A stretch of 64,000 bases of DNA, from NCBI GenBank assembly GCA_009760855.2, contig WPIO01000068.1, positions 1,261,501 through 1,325,500 on the forward strand. Reading direction: 5' to 3'. The translations under genes and the position numbers were made by a program. Of the stretch, positions 56,289-64,000 are shown piece by piece; the first letter of the stretch is position 1; every line of letters begins with the position of its first letter. The notes below the pieces were generated by a model. It was not told the origin of the DNA. It made no database searches and saw nothing but the letters and a program-made list of their open reading frames with translations. The stretch is from Cristatella mucedo (Eukaryota > Bryozoa > Phylactolaemata > Cristatellidae).

Positions 56289-57147
56289 GTTTAATTCAAC
56301 TGAATATGTTTCAAAAGTTAATGGATATCTGCTATCTGATTTGAATGCAAATGGAAATCGAATTGTTAATTTATCTGATCCAATTAATGACTCTGATATT
56401 GTAACAAAATCTTATGCTGATTCAAAATTTGTTGTTAATACAGGAACAACACTTAATCTTGGTGGTAAAAAAATTACTAATCTTGGAGCAGGTGTTAATC
56501 CCACAGATGCTGTTAATGTTAGTCAAGTAAGTAATTATGTTAAAAAGACTAGTGATACAATGACTGGAGATTTAAACACGAATAGCTTTGCAATAACATC
56601 TACTTATTGGAACTCAGGTAATGGAAAGCCAGTAGTATTAAATGATGATTATTGTGCTACATATGGTGGAATGAAACGAGATGCATTATTAAAAGGATTT
56701 CCTTCAACAAAAAATATTGATATGGGAGGATATTCAATAACGAACGTTGCAAATCCTGTTAATCCTTCTGACGTTGCGACTAAATCTTATGTAGATAAAA
56801 CAGTTGACAAAATAACAGAAGTACTAGCTCTATCAATGGATCTCAATGCAAAGAACTCAATACTAAATCTATCAACGCCATATTCATGGACAAATAAAAC
56901 AGCTCCACCTATAATGATATTAAATGTTATGGTTGTTGGAGCATCTAATTGTATGCTTCTAAAACCTAATACTGATACAACTGCTGTATCTGGAGATGTA
57001 AGTGCAATAAATACTTCTCCAACAGGTGTAGACTTAAAGTATAATGTTTATTTTACAGTATTACCGACAGACTATTATTTCATTGATACAACTGGAAAAC
57101 TAAGAGTAAACATCTTGGTCAGTTATGTACCCTCTGGAAAAGTATAA
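56281..57147 (+). CDS. Tail-fibre-like protein 3, intact
   Basis: An uninterrupted 288-residue frame, the longest intact gene of the element. Phage tail-fibre repeats are plain: NRIVNLSDPINDSDIVTKSY, KKITNLGAGVNPTDAVNVSQ and YSITNVANPVNPSDVATKSY-VDK. Each repeat is N/G-x-x-I-x-N-(10)-D-(A/I)-V-(T)-K-S-Y. The C-terminal beta-rich domain (PTGVDLKYNVYFTVLPTDYY...VNILVSYVPSGKV) is probably the knob. Probable attachment protein, by inference. It overlaps the exonuclease gene by 8 bases. Confidence 0.8.
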   Translation: MCKFNSTEYVSKVNGYLLSDLNANGNRIVNLSDPINDSDIVTKSYADSKFVVNTGTTLNLGGKKITNLGAGVNPTDAVNVSQVSNYVKKTSDTMTGDLNTNSFAITSTYWNSGNGKPVVLNDDYCATYGGMKRDALLKGFPSTKNIDMGGYSITNVANPVNPSDVATKSYVDKTVDKITEVLALSMDLNAKNSILNLSTPYSWTNKTAPPIMILNVMVVGASNCMLLKPNTDTTAVSGDVSAINTSPTGVDLKYNVYFTVLPTDYYFIDTTGKLRVNILVSYVPSGKV

Positions 57148-57219
57148 ATGATATATTAAAACTATTAACTCTGTTAACTTTGTTGCTTTACGTTTACCTT
57201 TAAGAGTAGGGAGTAGTTT

Positions 57220-57558
57220 TTAAATAGCACAAATAGCTTCATGATCTAAACAATAATGTAATAGAGTAGAGCAACATTGTTTTTTTAAGTGTTTCTTAAC
57301 TAATGAATATAATTTAGTTGGTCTCTCTTTCTTAAATGAGTTAGTACTTATGTTACTATATGAACAAATTCTAATTGCATCATTACGCATAAGACTAGAA
57401 TCAAATTCTGTTTCTTGCATATCTTTATCACAAATATCGCAACGTATTTCATATTTTCTTTTTGGTCTCTTTATTTCTTGATGACAGTAAGGATGTTTTC
57501 CATCTAGATACTCAGTTTCATTAATTGTATTTAAACATGTTTCACAAAATATTTCCAT
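57220..57558 (-). CDS. Small multi-Cys zinc-finger protein
   Basis: An intact 112-residue frame: MEIFCETCLNTINETEYLDG, HPYCHQEI, YEIRCDICDKDMQETEFDSS and LMRNDAIRICSYSNISTNSF. C-x-x-C pairs at residues about 5-8 and 40-43 plus isolated Cys/His suggest two zinc-binding modules. It shares the MEI(F/Y)C start with the zinc-ribbon protein at 49872. Divergent from the integrase across a shared CTATAG. Confidence 0.65.
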   Translation of the reverse strand: MEIFCETCLNTINETEYLDGKHPYCHQEIKRPKRKYEIRCDICDKDMQETEFDSSLMRNDAIRICSYSNISTNSFKKERPTKLYSLVKKHLKKQCCSTLLHYCLDHEAICAI

Positions 57559-57568
57559 TCTCTATAGA
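57559..57568. promoter_or_regulatory. Palindromic CTATAG shared by divergent genes
   Basis: CTATAG at 57562-57567 reads the same on both strands: TATAGAGAATG toward the zinc protein and TATAGAATG toward the integrase. Confidence 0.75.
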
Positions 57569-58498
57569 ATGTCGTTTTTAACTCTAAATGAAAGAAAAAA
57601 AAAGAAGGTAAATTCAATCCTGACTCAGATATAAGTCAAGTATTTAAACCAAGACCTAAGAAAATTCCACAAGGTTTTTTTAATATTGTTGAGCCTAATG
57701 AAAATCATCAAGCAGATATTTTATACATGCCTAATGATTCTGGATGTAAATATGCACTTAGTATTATTGATGTTGCAAGTAGATATAAAGATTCAAGACC
57801 TCTTAAAACAAAGTCTTCTAAAGAAGTAAAAAAAAGCAATACTAGATAGTTACAATAAAGGTCCTTTGAAATGGCCAAGGAATATGACAGTTGATCCAGG
57901 ATCAGAGTTTAAAGGAGAGTTTGCTAAGGAAATGAAAAAACATGAAACACAAATTATTGAAGGTACTAGTAAAAAGAGTGTTGCATTAGTTAAAAGAATG
58001 AATAGAACAGTTGCTGAGAGAGCATTTATTGCTCAGTATGAAAATGAAATAGAAAGTATAAATAAGGGAGAATATACTAGAAACAGAGAGTGGATTGATA
58101 ATTTACCAAAAATTATTGAATATTTAAATAATAGTGTTATGAAAGTAATAGGTGAAAAACCTGTTAAAGCGATAAAAAAGAAAAAGTAAAACTAAAGAAA
58201 CCAAAATATCATAGAAAAGTAGGAGAAAAAGAACCGTTATTAGAACTTGGAACAACTGTTAGATATTTATTAGAACCTGGTGAAGGAGAAGATGAAAAGA
58301 GAAGAGCTACAGACCCAATATGAAGTTTAACTAAAGATAATACTGTTAGAGTAATGGTATTGCAAGAACAACCGGCCCCTTTTTTGGGTGAATAATGTTA
58401 AAAGGAATTTTGTTAGAGAGGAGTTGCAAGTTGTTAAGCCTTCGAAGCGTGTGGACTTTCTAATGATTCAATTAATATTTCATCGAATTCTTCTCTAG
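57569..58498 (+). pseudogene. Retroviral-type (rve) integrase
   Basis: Polinton c-integrase: ENHQADILYMPNDSGCKYAL-SIIDVASRY (first catalytic Asp), MTVDPGSEFKGEF (second Asp), and ALVKRMNRTVAERAF, where the catalytic Glu expected before R-x-N-R is Lys (AAA, 57992-57994). The C-terminal chromodomain-like/SH3 region has RRATDPI, TGA 58321 where Trp is usual, SLTKDNTVRVMVLQEQPAPF and, after a frameshift near 58385, KRNFVREELQVVKP. Frameshifts also lie near 57600, 57830 (A-run) and 58190. Not functional as read. Confidence 0.9.
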
Positions 58499-58840
58499 TT
58501 ATTTATCATTGTCTAATGCATCAAAAATCTTTGAAACTAAGTTATGATTTGCTTGAAGAGTAGATCTTTTCCTTCTATCAATTTGAGATATTGTACTATC
58601 TATTGAGATTATCATTGTTGATAAGGCACCTAATACTGTTACTACGTGAGAAAGTTCCTCATGTTTTTGAATATAAGTACTTGTTACTGTGATTGCAAGA
58701 GATAGTAAGATACCAATAAATTGAAAAAAATATTTAATACGCATTAATTTAGTTACGCAACCTTTAATTCTATCATTGTGTAAATTTATTTGATTATACT
58801 TGGCATTTGCGTATTTGGTTCGAAGGTCTGACATTGTCAT
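58499..58840 (-). CDS. Small two-transmembrane protein
   Basis: An intact 113-residue minus-strand frame: MTMSDLRTKYANAKYNQINL, then two hydrophobic segments (KYFFQFIGILLSLAITVTST and SHVVTVLGALSTMIISIDST) and a basic helix RRKRSTLQANHNLVSKIF. The helix-TM-TM-helix arrangement recalls SLATT-type small membrane proteins, but the match is by layout only. It converges on the integrase, with stops adjoining. Confidence 0.6.
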   Translation of the reverse strand: MTMSDLRTKYANAKYNQINLHNDRIKGCVTKLMRIKYFFQFIGILLSLAITVTSTYIQKHEELSHVVTVLGALSTMIISIDSTISQIDRRKRSTLQANHNLVSKIFDALDNDK

Positions 58841-58944
58841 ATATTAATAGAAAATCATTTCTTCAATAGGAAAAAAACTAAATTTAGACCGCTGGGGAAA
58901 GCCCCGATATATCACGTGAGTAGGAATTATCTTCCTTTTCCAAA

Positions 58945-59508
58945 ATGGCCTCCTGCGATGACATTGCGTTCGATTACGATAGTGATGACTCGTTCGATAT
59001 TAATGATTATGTGATTGAAATTCCAAACATGGAATTCTTTTCTGAGGAGAAGGTAGAGTTGATGAATATGCTTGACTCGGTAAGTGAATTTAGATCATTC
59101 ATCACTGAGTCAACTACGCTAACCGTCAATCCTTTACCGTCCTCGCCTAGTTCAGGTCGATGCCCAGAGGGTGACTTGTTCAATCATCTATCCTGCATCT
59201 TTTTTGGGAGTTGGTGTCGATGCCCAGAGGGTGACACGGCTCGGGGAGGAATGTGTGTAACGACTAATAACTACATGGATTATATCATTACAATTGCTAC
59301 AAATCTTAGTACAAGTCGATGCCCAGAGGGTGACTTGTTCGATCGTCTATCCTTACCATTCTTGTTTAGTTCAAGTCGATGCCTAAATGGTGACTTGTAC
59401 GATCGTCTATCCTTGTCATTCTTGTTTAGTACAAGTCGATGCCCAGAGGGTGATCAATCGTCTATCCTATATCTTTCTTGGGAGCTCGTGTCAATGCCCA
59501 GCGGTTGA
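58945..59508 (+). CDS. Acidic ORF with 20-residue CPEGD repeats, uncertain
   Basis: A 187-codon frame beginning AAAATGGCC (good animal start context) about 40 bp after a TCACGTGA palindrome. Residues 1-60 are acidic (MASCDDIAFDYDSDDSFDIN), then the 60-bp repeat gives SRCPEGDLFDRLSLPFLFSS-type units. Composition is host-like rather than viral. It may be a first exon of a host gene or simply an open minisatellite; no family recognised. Confidence 0.4.
   Translation: MASCDDIAFDYDSDDSFDINDYVIEIPNMEFFSEEKVELMNMLDSVSEFRSFITESTTLTVNPLPSSPSSGRCPEGDLFNHLSCIFFGSWCRCPEGDTARGGMCVTTNNYMDYIITIATNLSTSRCPEGDLFDRLSLPFLFSSSRCLNGDLYDRLSLSFLFSTSRCPEGDQSSILYLSWELVSMPSG
59152..59505 (+). repeat. 60-bp tandem repeat (TCGATGCCCAGAGGGTGAC)
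   Basis: Core TCGATGCCCAGAGGGTGAC at about 59157, 59217, 59316, 59376 and 59436, with a diverged last copy near 59491. Spacing is 60 bp except for one longer interval (about 99) and the last (about 55). The 60-bp period equals 20 codons, so the frame stays open. Confidence 0.9.
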
Positions 59509-59509
59509 C

Positions 59510-59995
59510 AGAGCTCGGGTTTTGTGGTTTTCGTCATTTAATAAAGTGTTTGTCAAATGCACGACAAGTATTTTAGGATATCAAGGTGAATCATCACTTG
59601 GAAAGGTAAGTAAGGTAAGTATTGCGATGCACAGGGGCGAGGGGGGGGCAAGTGCAGGGTAAAGTTCATATACCAGATTTGAATAGGTCAGCCAGAGAGT
59701 TGACTTACTGGACCAATGGTTAATGCGCTTGCCTTCAGACTCTACGCTTAGTTTTCAGTCAAAAATGGCATTGAATGTTCATCGCCATTTGGTGCAGTTC
59801 GGCTTCGCTTGACCAATGCCCATGTAGTGACGGTCGACGCCAGCTGGTTCCCCTGCTTTACAGCACCGATTGCGAGGCTCGACGTAGCCAAGTTCAAACT
59901 ATCGCAATTTTCCTACCATGGCAATGGCAGCTACGCAGGTAGCATTCCGCGAAAAAATAATTAGTTACGGAGTTCAGAGGGAGAATAACAATAAC
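59510..59995. other. Flank with a possible tRNA-like SINE head
   Basis: GGACCAATGGTTAATGCGCTTGCC near 59710 resembles a tRNA box A region, but no clear box B follows. Nothing else recognised. Confidence 0.3.
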
Positions 59996-59999
59996 AATA

Positions 60000-60370
60000 A
60001 CACTAATTATGCTTATGTGCAGTATCGTAAGGGAAACGTAATATATTTTTAGGCATTTTAAATAAGCCAGATAGGAAGTACGTATATTGGTTAGTGACAA
60101 CATGCACAGTGTCAGTACGCGTAAGCATCCAAGACAAATTCACTAATGAAGTGAAGAAGAGTTTGGCTTTCAGGCTTTTGGCTTCCAGCTTTTATTTATT
60201 TATTTCTTTTCAATTGCGGGTATGTTGTGACGTCATTCAGGAAAGCTCCAGGCTTTGGGAGCATTCGGGCTGAAGTTAGGGTCTCAAAGAATAATTATTC
60301 AGGTTGCTGGAGGCACGAGAGATTTTAGCCAAAAGAGCGGATGTTCTACCGCATTAGAAAGTATCTAGGA
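60000..60370 (-). mobile_element. LINE-A 3' fragment, decayed
   Basis: Reverse-strand 3' UTR (GGTTAGTGACAACATGCACA, GTGTCAGTACGCGTAAGC) and a coding remnant with TTCAGGAAAGCTCCAGGCTT and GGGTCTCAAAGAAT, as in the copy at 32795. Confidence 0.6.
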
Positions 60371-60449
60371 TAGGCGGGGTTTCTCGTCAAGTCCGCACAT
60401 AAATCTTTCGCCTTTTACTAAAGATTTCCGTGGCGAGGATTTTTTTGGT

Positions 60450-60625
60450 GAGCCGTAATGGCTCACTAGGTAAGGCGGTTGCTTTTCACGACCTCGACCC
60501 CGAGGTCGTGGGTTCGAATCCTGCGGTGGGCGATCCTCTATCGCCACTGCAAGCGGTGGTGATAGCCGTAAAGGCTCTTCTGTCGCTATGCAAAAAGAAG
60601 CTGTTAAATCAGCTAGTATTTTCTT
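60450..60625 (+). mobile_element. SINE-1, best preserved copy
   Basis: GAGCCGTAATGGCTCACTAG, then GGCGGTTGCTTTTCACGACC, box B GTGGGTTCGAATCCTGCGG, body CACTGCAAGCGGTGGTGATA, AGCCGTAAAGGCTCTTCTG and tail GCTGTTAAATCAGCTAGTAT. Confidence 0.9.
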
Positions 60626-60799
60626 TTTAGCCGGAAGCAAGCGAGCGGACGGAGCGATAAGCGAGTAACAGACAATTGCACTCAGCACGCTGCTTGACTG
60701 AGGAAGTGTGAGTGCAGGCCGGTGAGGAGCAGTGTAATGTGGCTGTGCAACGATGACGTCAGACAGACTCGGCTGCAGAGCTAGCACAATGAGCGTCAC

Positions 60800-60862
60800 A
60801 TATGTTATATATATAACATCCTATATTTTATATATACAAATATATATATATATATATATTAT
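60800..60862 (+). repeat. (TA)n-rich tract
   Basis: TATATATAACATCC, TATATATACAAATATATATA. Flanked by a direct repeat of AATGAGCGTCACAT. Confidence 0.9.
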
Positions 60863-60869
60863 AAATAAA

Positions 60870-62666
60870 ACAATGAGCGTCACATGTAGTACAGGCTGGT
60901 AGGTACACCTGCCAGTTGTCACTTGCGGAAGTCCAGACAGAGTGCCAGCTAATTATAGACCCTCCAAGATTAGATGCTTCGTCTTTATCTAACTTGGCCC
61001 AAATGTTCTATCTACAACAACGGCGCGAAGCTAGAGGTGGATACACTCTCTGTGGAGCTGGCGTACTTCATCTTACGAAAAAGGTCTCTTTGGAGGTGCC
61101 CACTTCAGGGTTATTCTTTTGAATGACTTTTAATTCAAGTTGAATCTATTGCCATTCAACTGTTTGCTGTCGTCTAAATTCGAGTGGCAGCAAAGCAGGC
61201 TGCAAGGAAGTAAACAACCTCTGCGCGGCCGAAGGCAGGGCGAGATTGAAGAGACAGTTGTAAATAGCAAATGCACTGAAATGAATCTTGCTGGTGATTT
61301 TCTCAAATAACGCTACAAATTGAGGGCAAATAAAAATAATTTCACTGGAAATGACGATATAAGAGTATCAATGAGAACAAAATCTAAAAAAACTAAATCT
61401 CTTTCCACACACTTAGGAATATGCGTTACTAAGGTGGTCGGCGCCTGTCAAGCGGTAAAGCTGACCATGGAATGGGCTGCAGTTATCGTCTTTTGATTGA
61501 ATCGTCACATCTGAAATAAAGCAACTAAGACGTGGAAAAAAATTCACGTCGGCTTGAATGTAGTTACGGGGTCAGGCATTTATAGATAAACTTTAAATTA
61601 AAAATACATTTGAATCCGCATTCACAAAATAGCATGAAAGTTGAATACGAATTCCGACAAGCGGCGCACTCCTAGGCATACCCTTTTGTAGTAGAGTGAT
61701 CGACGCAGCCCCGATGGAATTTTGTGGCGATAGTCATCGATGCATTAGGAAATAAAATGCATTTTCAATCTTAAAGCTGATTCATCGCCATCTGTGGTAA
61801 ATGGTGTAATCTTCTGAACAGCCCACATGTGCGCCTGTAAAGGCTATCATGCGGTCAGTGCGTTAGGTCGACGTTTAATAGCAGTCTCATTAATATGGCC
61901 AATATTAATATTATTATTATAATATCAATAATACGTGAAAATCCGAAGCAGTTCCCACGGCCTTCCAAAAAATCCTCTTGAACGTCTTCGACGAGGCCGC
62001 ACTGAAGGTGCTTTATCACTTAGCCGTGTATTATTGTTATTATTACTATTATTACTTAAAGCTTAGAAACACAGGTAGAAATGAGCGTTAGCGAAATTTA
62101 AAAGCTTTTCCCATTCAAAGGATAATGGAAGGATTTTTATGAACCGTAGCATCTGCACAAACCAAAAAAATGACAATAGAGTTTAAATTCAGTAGCTCTC
62201 AAGTTCTTAAGCACTGTTTACACAAGCCTGGCACACCTTTGGCAACTACTCATTAGTTTAGCGCTAATAAGTGATACAAAACTCTGTAATTTGAATTGCT
62301 ACTGATATTACCTAATGGATGAGTTTAAAACTATATGAGATTGAACTGTAACTAGTACTCACCCGAAGAAAATGTTCTCAAGAACTAAAGTAGTCACATG
62401 GAAGCTTAGTGGTATTCAGAAACTGGCGCTACAAAAGTTACTGAGCAAACATCTTGCCTTTAGCATCTGCAATTAATTTGAACCGGTTCCAGAGTAAACC
62501 TTCGAAATTTAACCAATATACCAAGTCTAGCTTAAACCTACCAACTTTTAACTGAGTAAAATTTACATACATACATATACATATAGTAATATATGTATAT
62601 ATATATAAGTGTGTTATACTAATATTGAGGAAGACGTTATAAATTTACTCAGTTAAGAGTTTGCAG

Positions 62667-62703
<37 letters not shown>

Positions 62704-63160
62704 TAGTCCAATACGAGAATTAAATATACTTTTAGGCAATTTTGCCATTTATGTAAGCTGAAAGAGAAGTTTGTCCATTGGAGAGGGGAAAAATTCGCAA
62801 TGATAACGATATAATAAAAGTAATAATAATGATGATAACGAAAATAATGACAAAGATAAATGAAATAATAATGATAATGCTGATTATACATTTTTATACC
62901 AATTTTTAATCGCAGCGCCGTCACCTTTACTAGAGTGCTACTTAAGGCCACACTGAGCTTCTGCTTGTATTATTCTGGAGTGCCTTTGATTTCGAGAATG
63001 CTCGTAAAAAAGAAAAAACTAGTAGTTAAAGTAAACATGGACAAATGATTTAAAACAAATAATATGCATACGACCAATCAAAAAAAGAGCTGCATGTGCA
63101 CCCAAGCCTTCGTCTTTAGTCAGTGATAGATCCCCTTAGACTAGCCACAACTCAAATAAT
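60870..63160. other. AT-rich stretch, no recognisable gene
   Basis: No domain-bearing frame or known repeat seen. TA-rich palindromic tracts (ATATATGTATATATACATATAT type) at 62570-62610 and 62668-62706, and GATAATAATGATGATAA runs near 62820-62890. Confidence 0.5.
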
Positions 63161-63164
63161 AAGA

Positions 63165-63480
63165 ATAATGATGCACTTGATAAAGCGCCCTTAGTGAGCT
63201 CAATCTCTTTCTAGGCGCTTCACATTCGCTGCAAGGGAAGCGCGATTGAATGGTGAGTAATATCATGCTTGATAAACAACATGAATAACATGGTTAGAGT
63301 AACCTGCACAGGGTCAGCATGCAAACGTGGTTAGTAGCAGCATGCACAGTGTCAGCACGCAAAAGCACATGAAGAACAAATCACAGGGACCCACTAAATT
63401 CTATCCTAAATAGGTGCTTTTTATAAGTTTTTTTTAAATTTGGTCATGTCCGGGGATGTTCTGACACAAGTCGGGAGGGA
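63165..63480 (-). mobile_element. LINE-A 3' UTR fragment
   Basis: The tail starts CACTTGATAAAGCGCCCTTA, then AATCTCTTTCTAGGCGCTTC, and the 3' UTR continues with AGGGTCAGCATGCAAACGTG, GTGTCAGCACGCAAAAGCAC and TTTTTTAAATTTGGTCATG. A good match to the other copies. Confidence 0.85.
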
Positions 63481-63799
63481 GAAATATCTTCCTTGATTAC
63501 GTAGATATGAAGGTAGCTCTAAATCCATTATCGTGGACCAGTATTTCACGCGCCCGGAACTGGACTTTGAGCTTCTTTTTAGTTATTTCCCAAATTATGG
63601 TAAACCTTTTGTACATAATAAGCTTTAAACAAATTTCATTAAATATCGTTTAAAGCATAAGGTCAAGGCCATATTTATAGAGATAATTTCGGCCGGGAAC
63701 TTGGAATGACGAGATAGCAAAGCCGGTCTTCTTCGATTTATTTATTCTTTTATAAGCAGAAATGATGAACAACATGACTAACTTGGTCTTGGCTTGTTC

Positions 63800-63945
63800 T
63801 TTTTGACACCGTTAGATGCTATCAATCACAAGATTGTGCTCAATATAGCCTTGCGATCTGGCGATTAACTTACGGCGTGGTTTGAATTGAACCTGGTCCA
63901 TCATGTACGGTCTGGGTCGAAGGCAATCCGATTACCTTTTAGGCG
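63800..63945 (+). mobile_element. LINE reverse transcriptase remnant
   Basis: The plus-strand frame reads DAINHKIVLNIALRSGD, a stop, then LTAWFELNLVHHVRSGSKAI. This resembles the non-LTR RT segment after motif A (AFDxIDHxxLL...L.WF.SYL..R...V). One short, diverged remnant. Confidence 0.45.
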
Positions 63946-64000
63946 CGGAACTGTAAAAAAATATGTAAAATAGTACATTTTCACGGTGCTCTAATAGAAA

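Larger units (their letters stand above)
39640..58890. mobile_element. Endogenous Maverick/Polinton-class virus (adintovirus-like), decayed
   Basis: A 19-kb AT-rich block with the defining Polinton set: family-B polymerase at the left end, retroviral-type integrase at the right end, A32-type ATPase, adenain-like protease, major capsid and penton-like minor capsid proteins. Boundaries are set from the composition change and the outermost genes; I could not find terminal inverted repeats or a target-site duplication, so the ends may be incomplete. Host repeats lie on both sides, which argues for integration rather than a mis-joined viral contig, but the junctions are not proven. Confidence 0.92.

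Noticed and set aside
59152-59505. CRISPR-like repeat with spacers
   Set aside because: The intervening 40 bp are also repeated between copies, so this is a 60-bp minisatellite.

Overview
This looks like nuclear DNA of an invertebrate animal. It holds a calpain gene with short exons and long repeat-filled introns (GT/AG junctions with consistent phases), decayed CR1/L2-type LINEs, tRNA-derived SINEs, DNA transposons and long microsatellites. I cannot name the species. Host genes use the standard code.

Region 1 (1-32.0 kb, + strand) is the 3' part of a calpain large-subunit gene. Twelve exons encode the end of the protease core, the C2-like domain III and the penta-EF-hand domain, ending in TAG at 32035; the catalytic Cys and His lie upstream of the window. 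Introns carry two LINE families (here LINE-A and LINE-B), two SINE families and CT, CA and TA runs. A 25-bp minisatellite of 19 copies exactly duplicates the splice donor of the third exon in the window.

Region 2 (32.0-39.6 kb) is nested transposons: a LINE-A copy, a nearly full-length but dead LINE-B (endonuclease plus reverse transcriptase, minus strand) interrupted by a non-autonomous DNA transposon with GGACAAAATGTCC-type inverted repeats, and a SPIN-like hAT element interrupted by a SINE.

Region 3 (about 39.64-58.89 kb) is an AT-rich, decayed Maverick/Polinton-class (adintovirus-like) endogenous dsDNA virus. It encodes a family-B DNA polymerase with an embedded endonuclease VII-like zinc domain, A32-type packaging ATPase, adenain-like protease, major capsid protein, two tandem penton-like minor capsid proteins, a phospholipase A2-like virion protein, YqaJ-type exonuclease, a retroviral-type integrase, three phage tail-fibre-like proteins, zinc-ribbon proteins and small unknowns. 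Most genes begin just after a TATAG motif, which I read as a viral promoter. Reading frames contain about 24 in-frame TAA/TAG codons, many where Gln fits, about 4 TGA where Trp fits, and well over ten frameshifts. The integrase has lost its catalytic Glu. Decay by C-to-T/G-to-A change is the simplest explanation; origin in a host with reassigned stop codons is the alternative.

Region 4 (58.9-64 kb) has an acidic open frame with a 60-bp (20-codon) repeat, further LINE and SINE pieces, and otherwise unremarkable AT-rich sequence.
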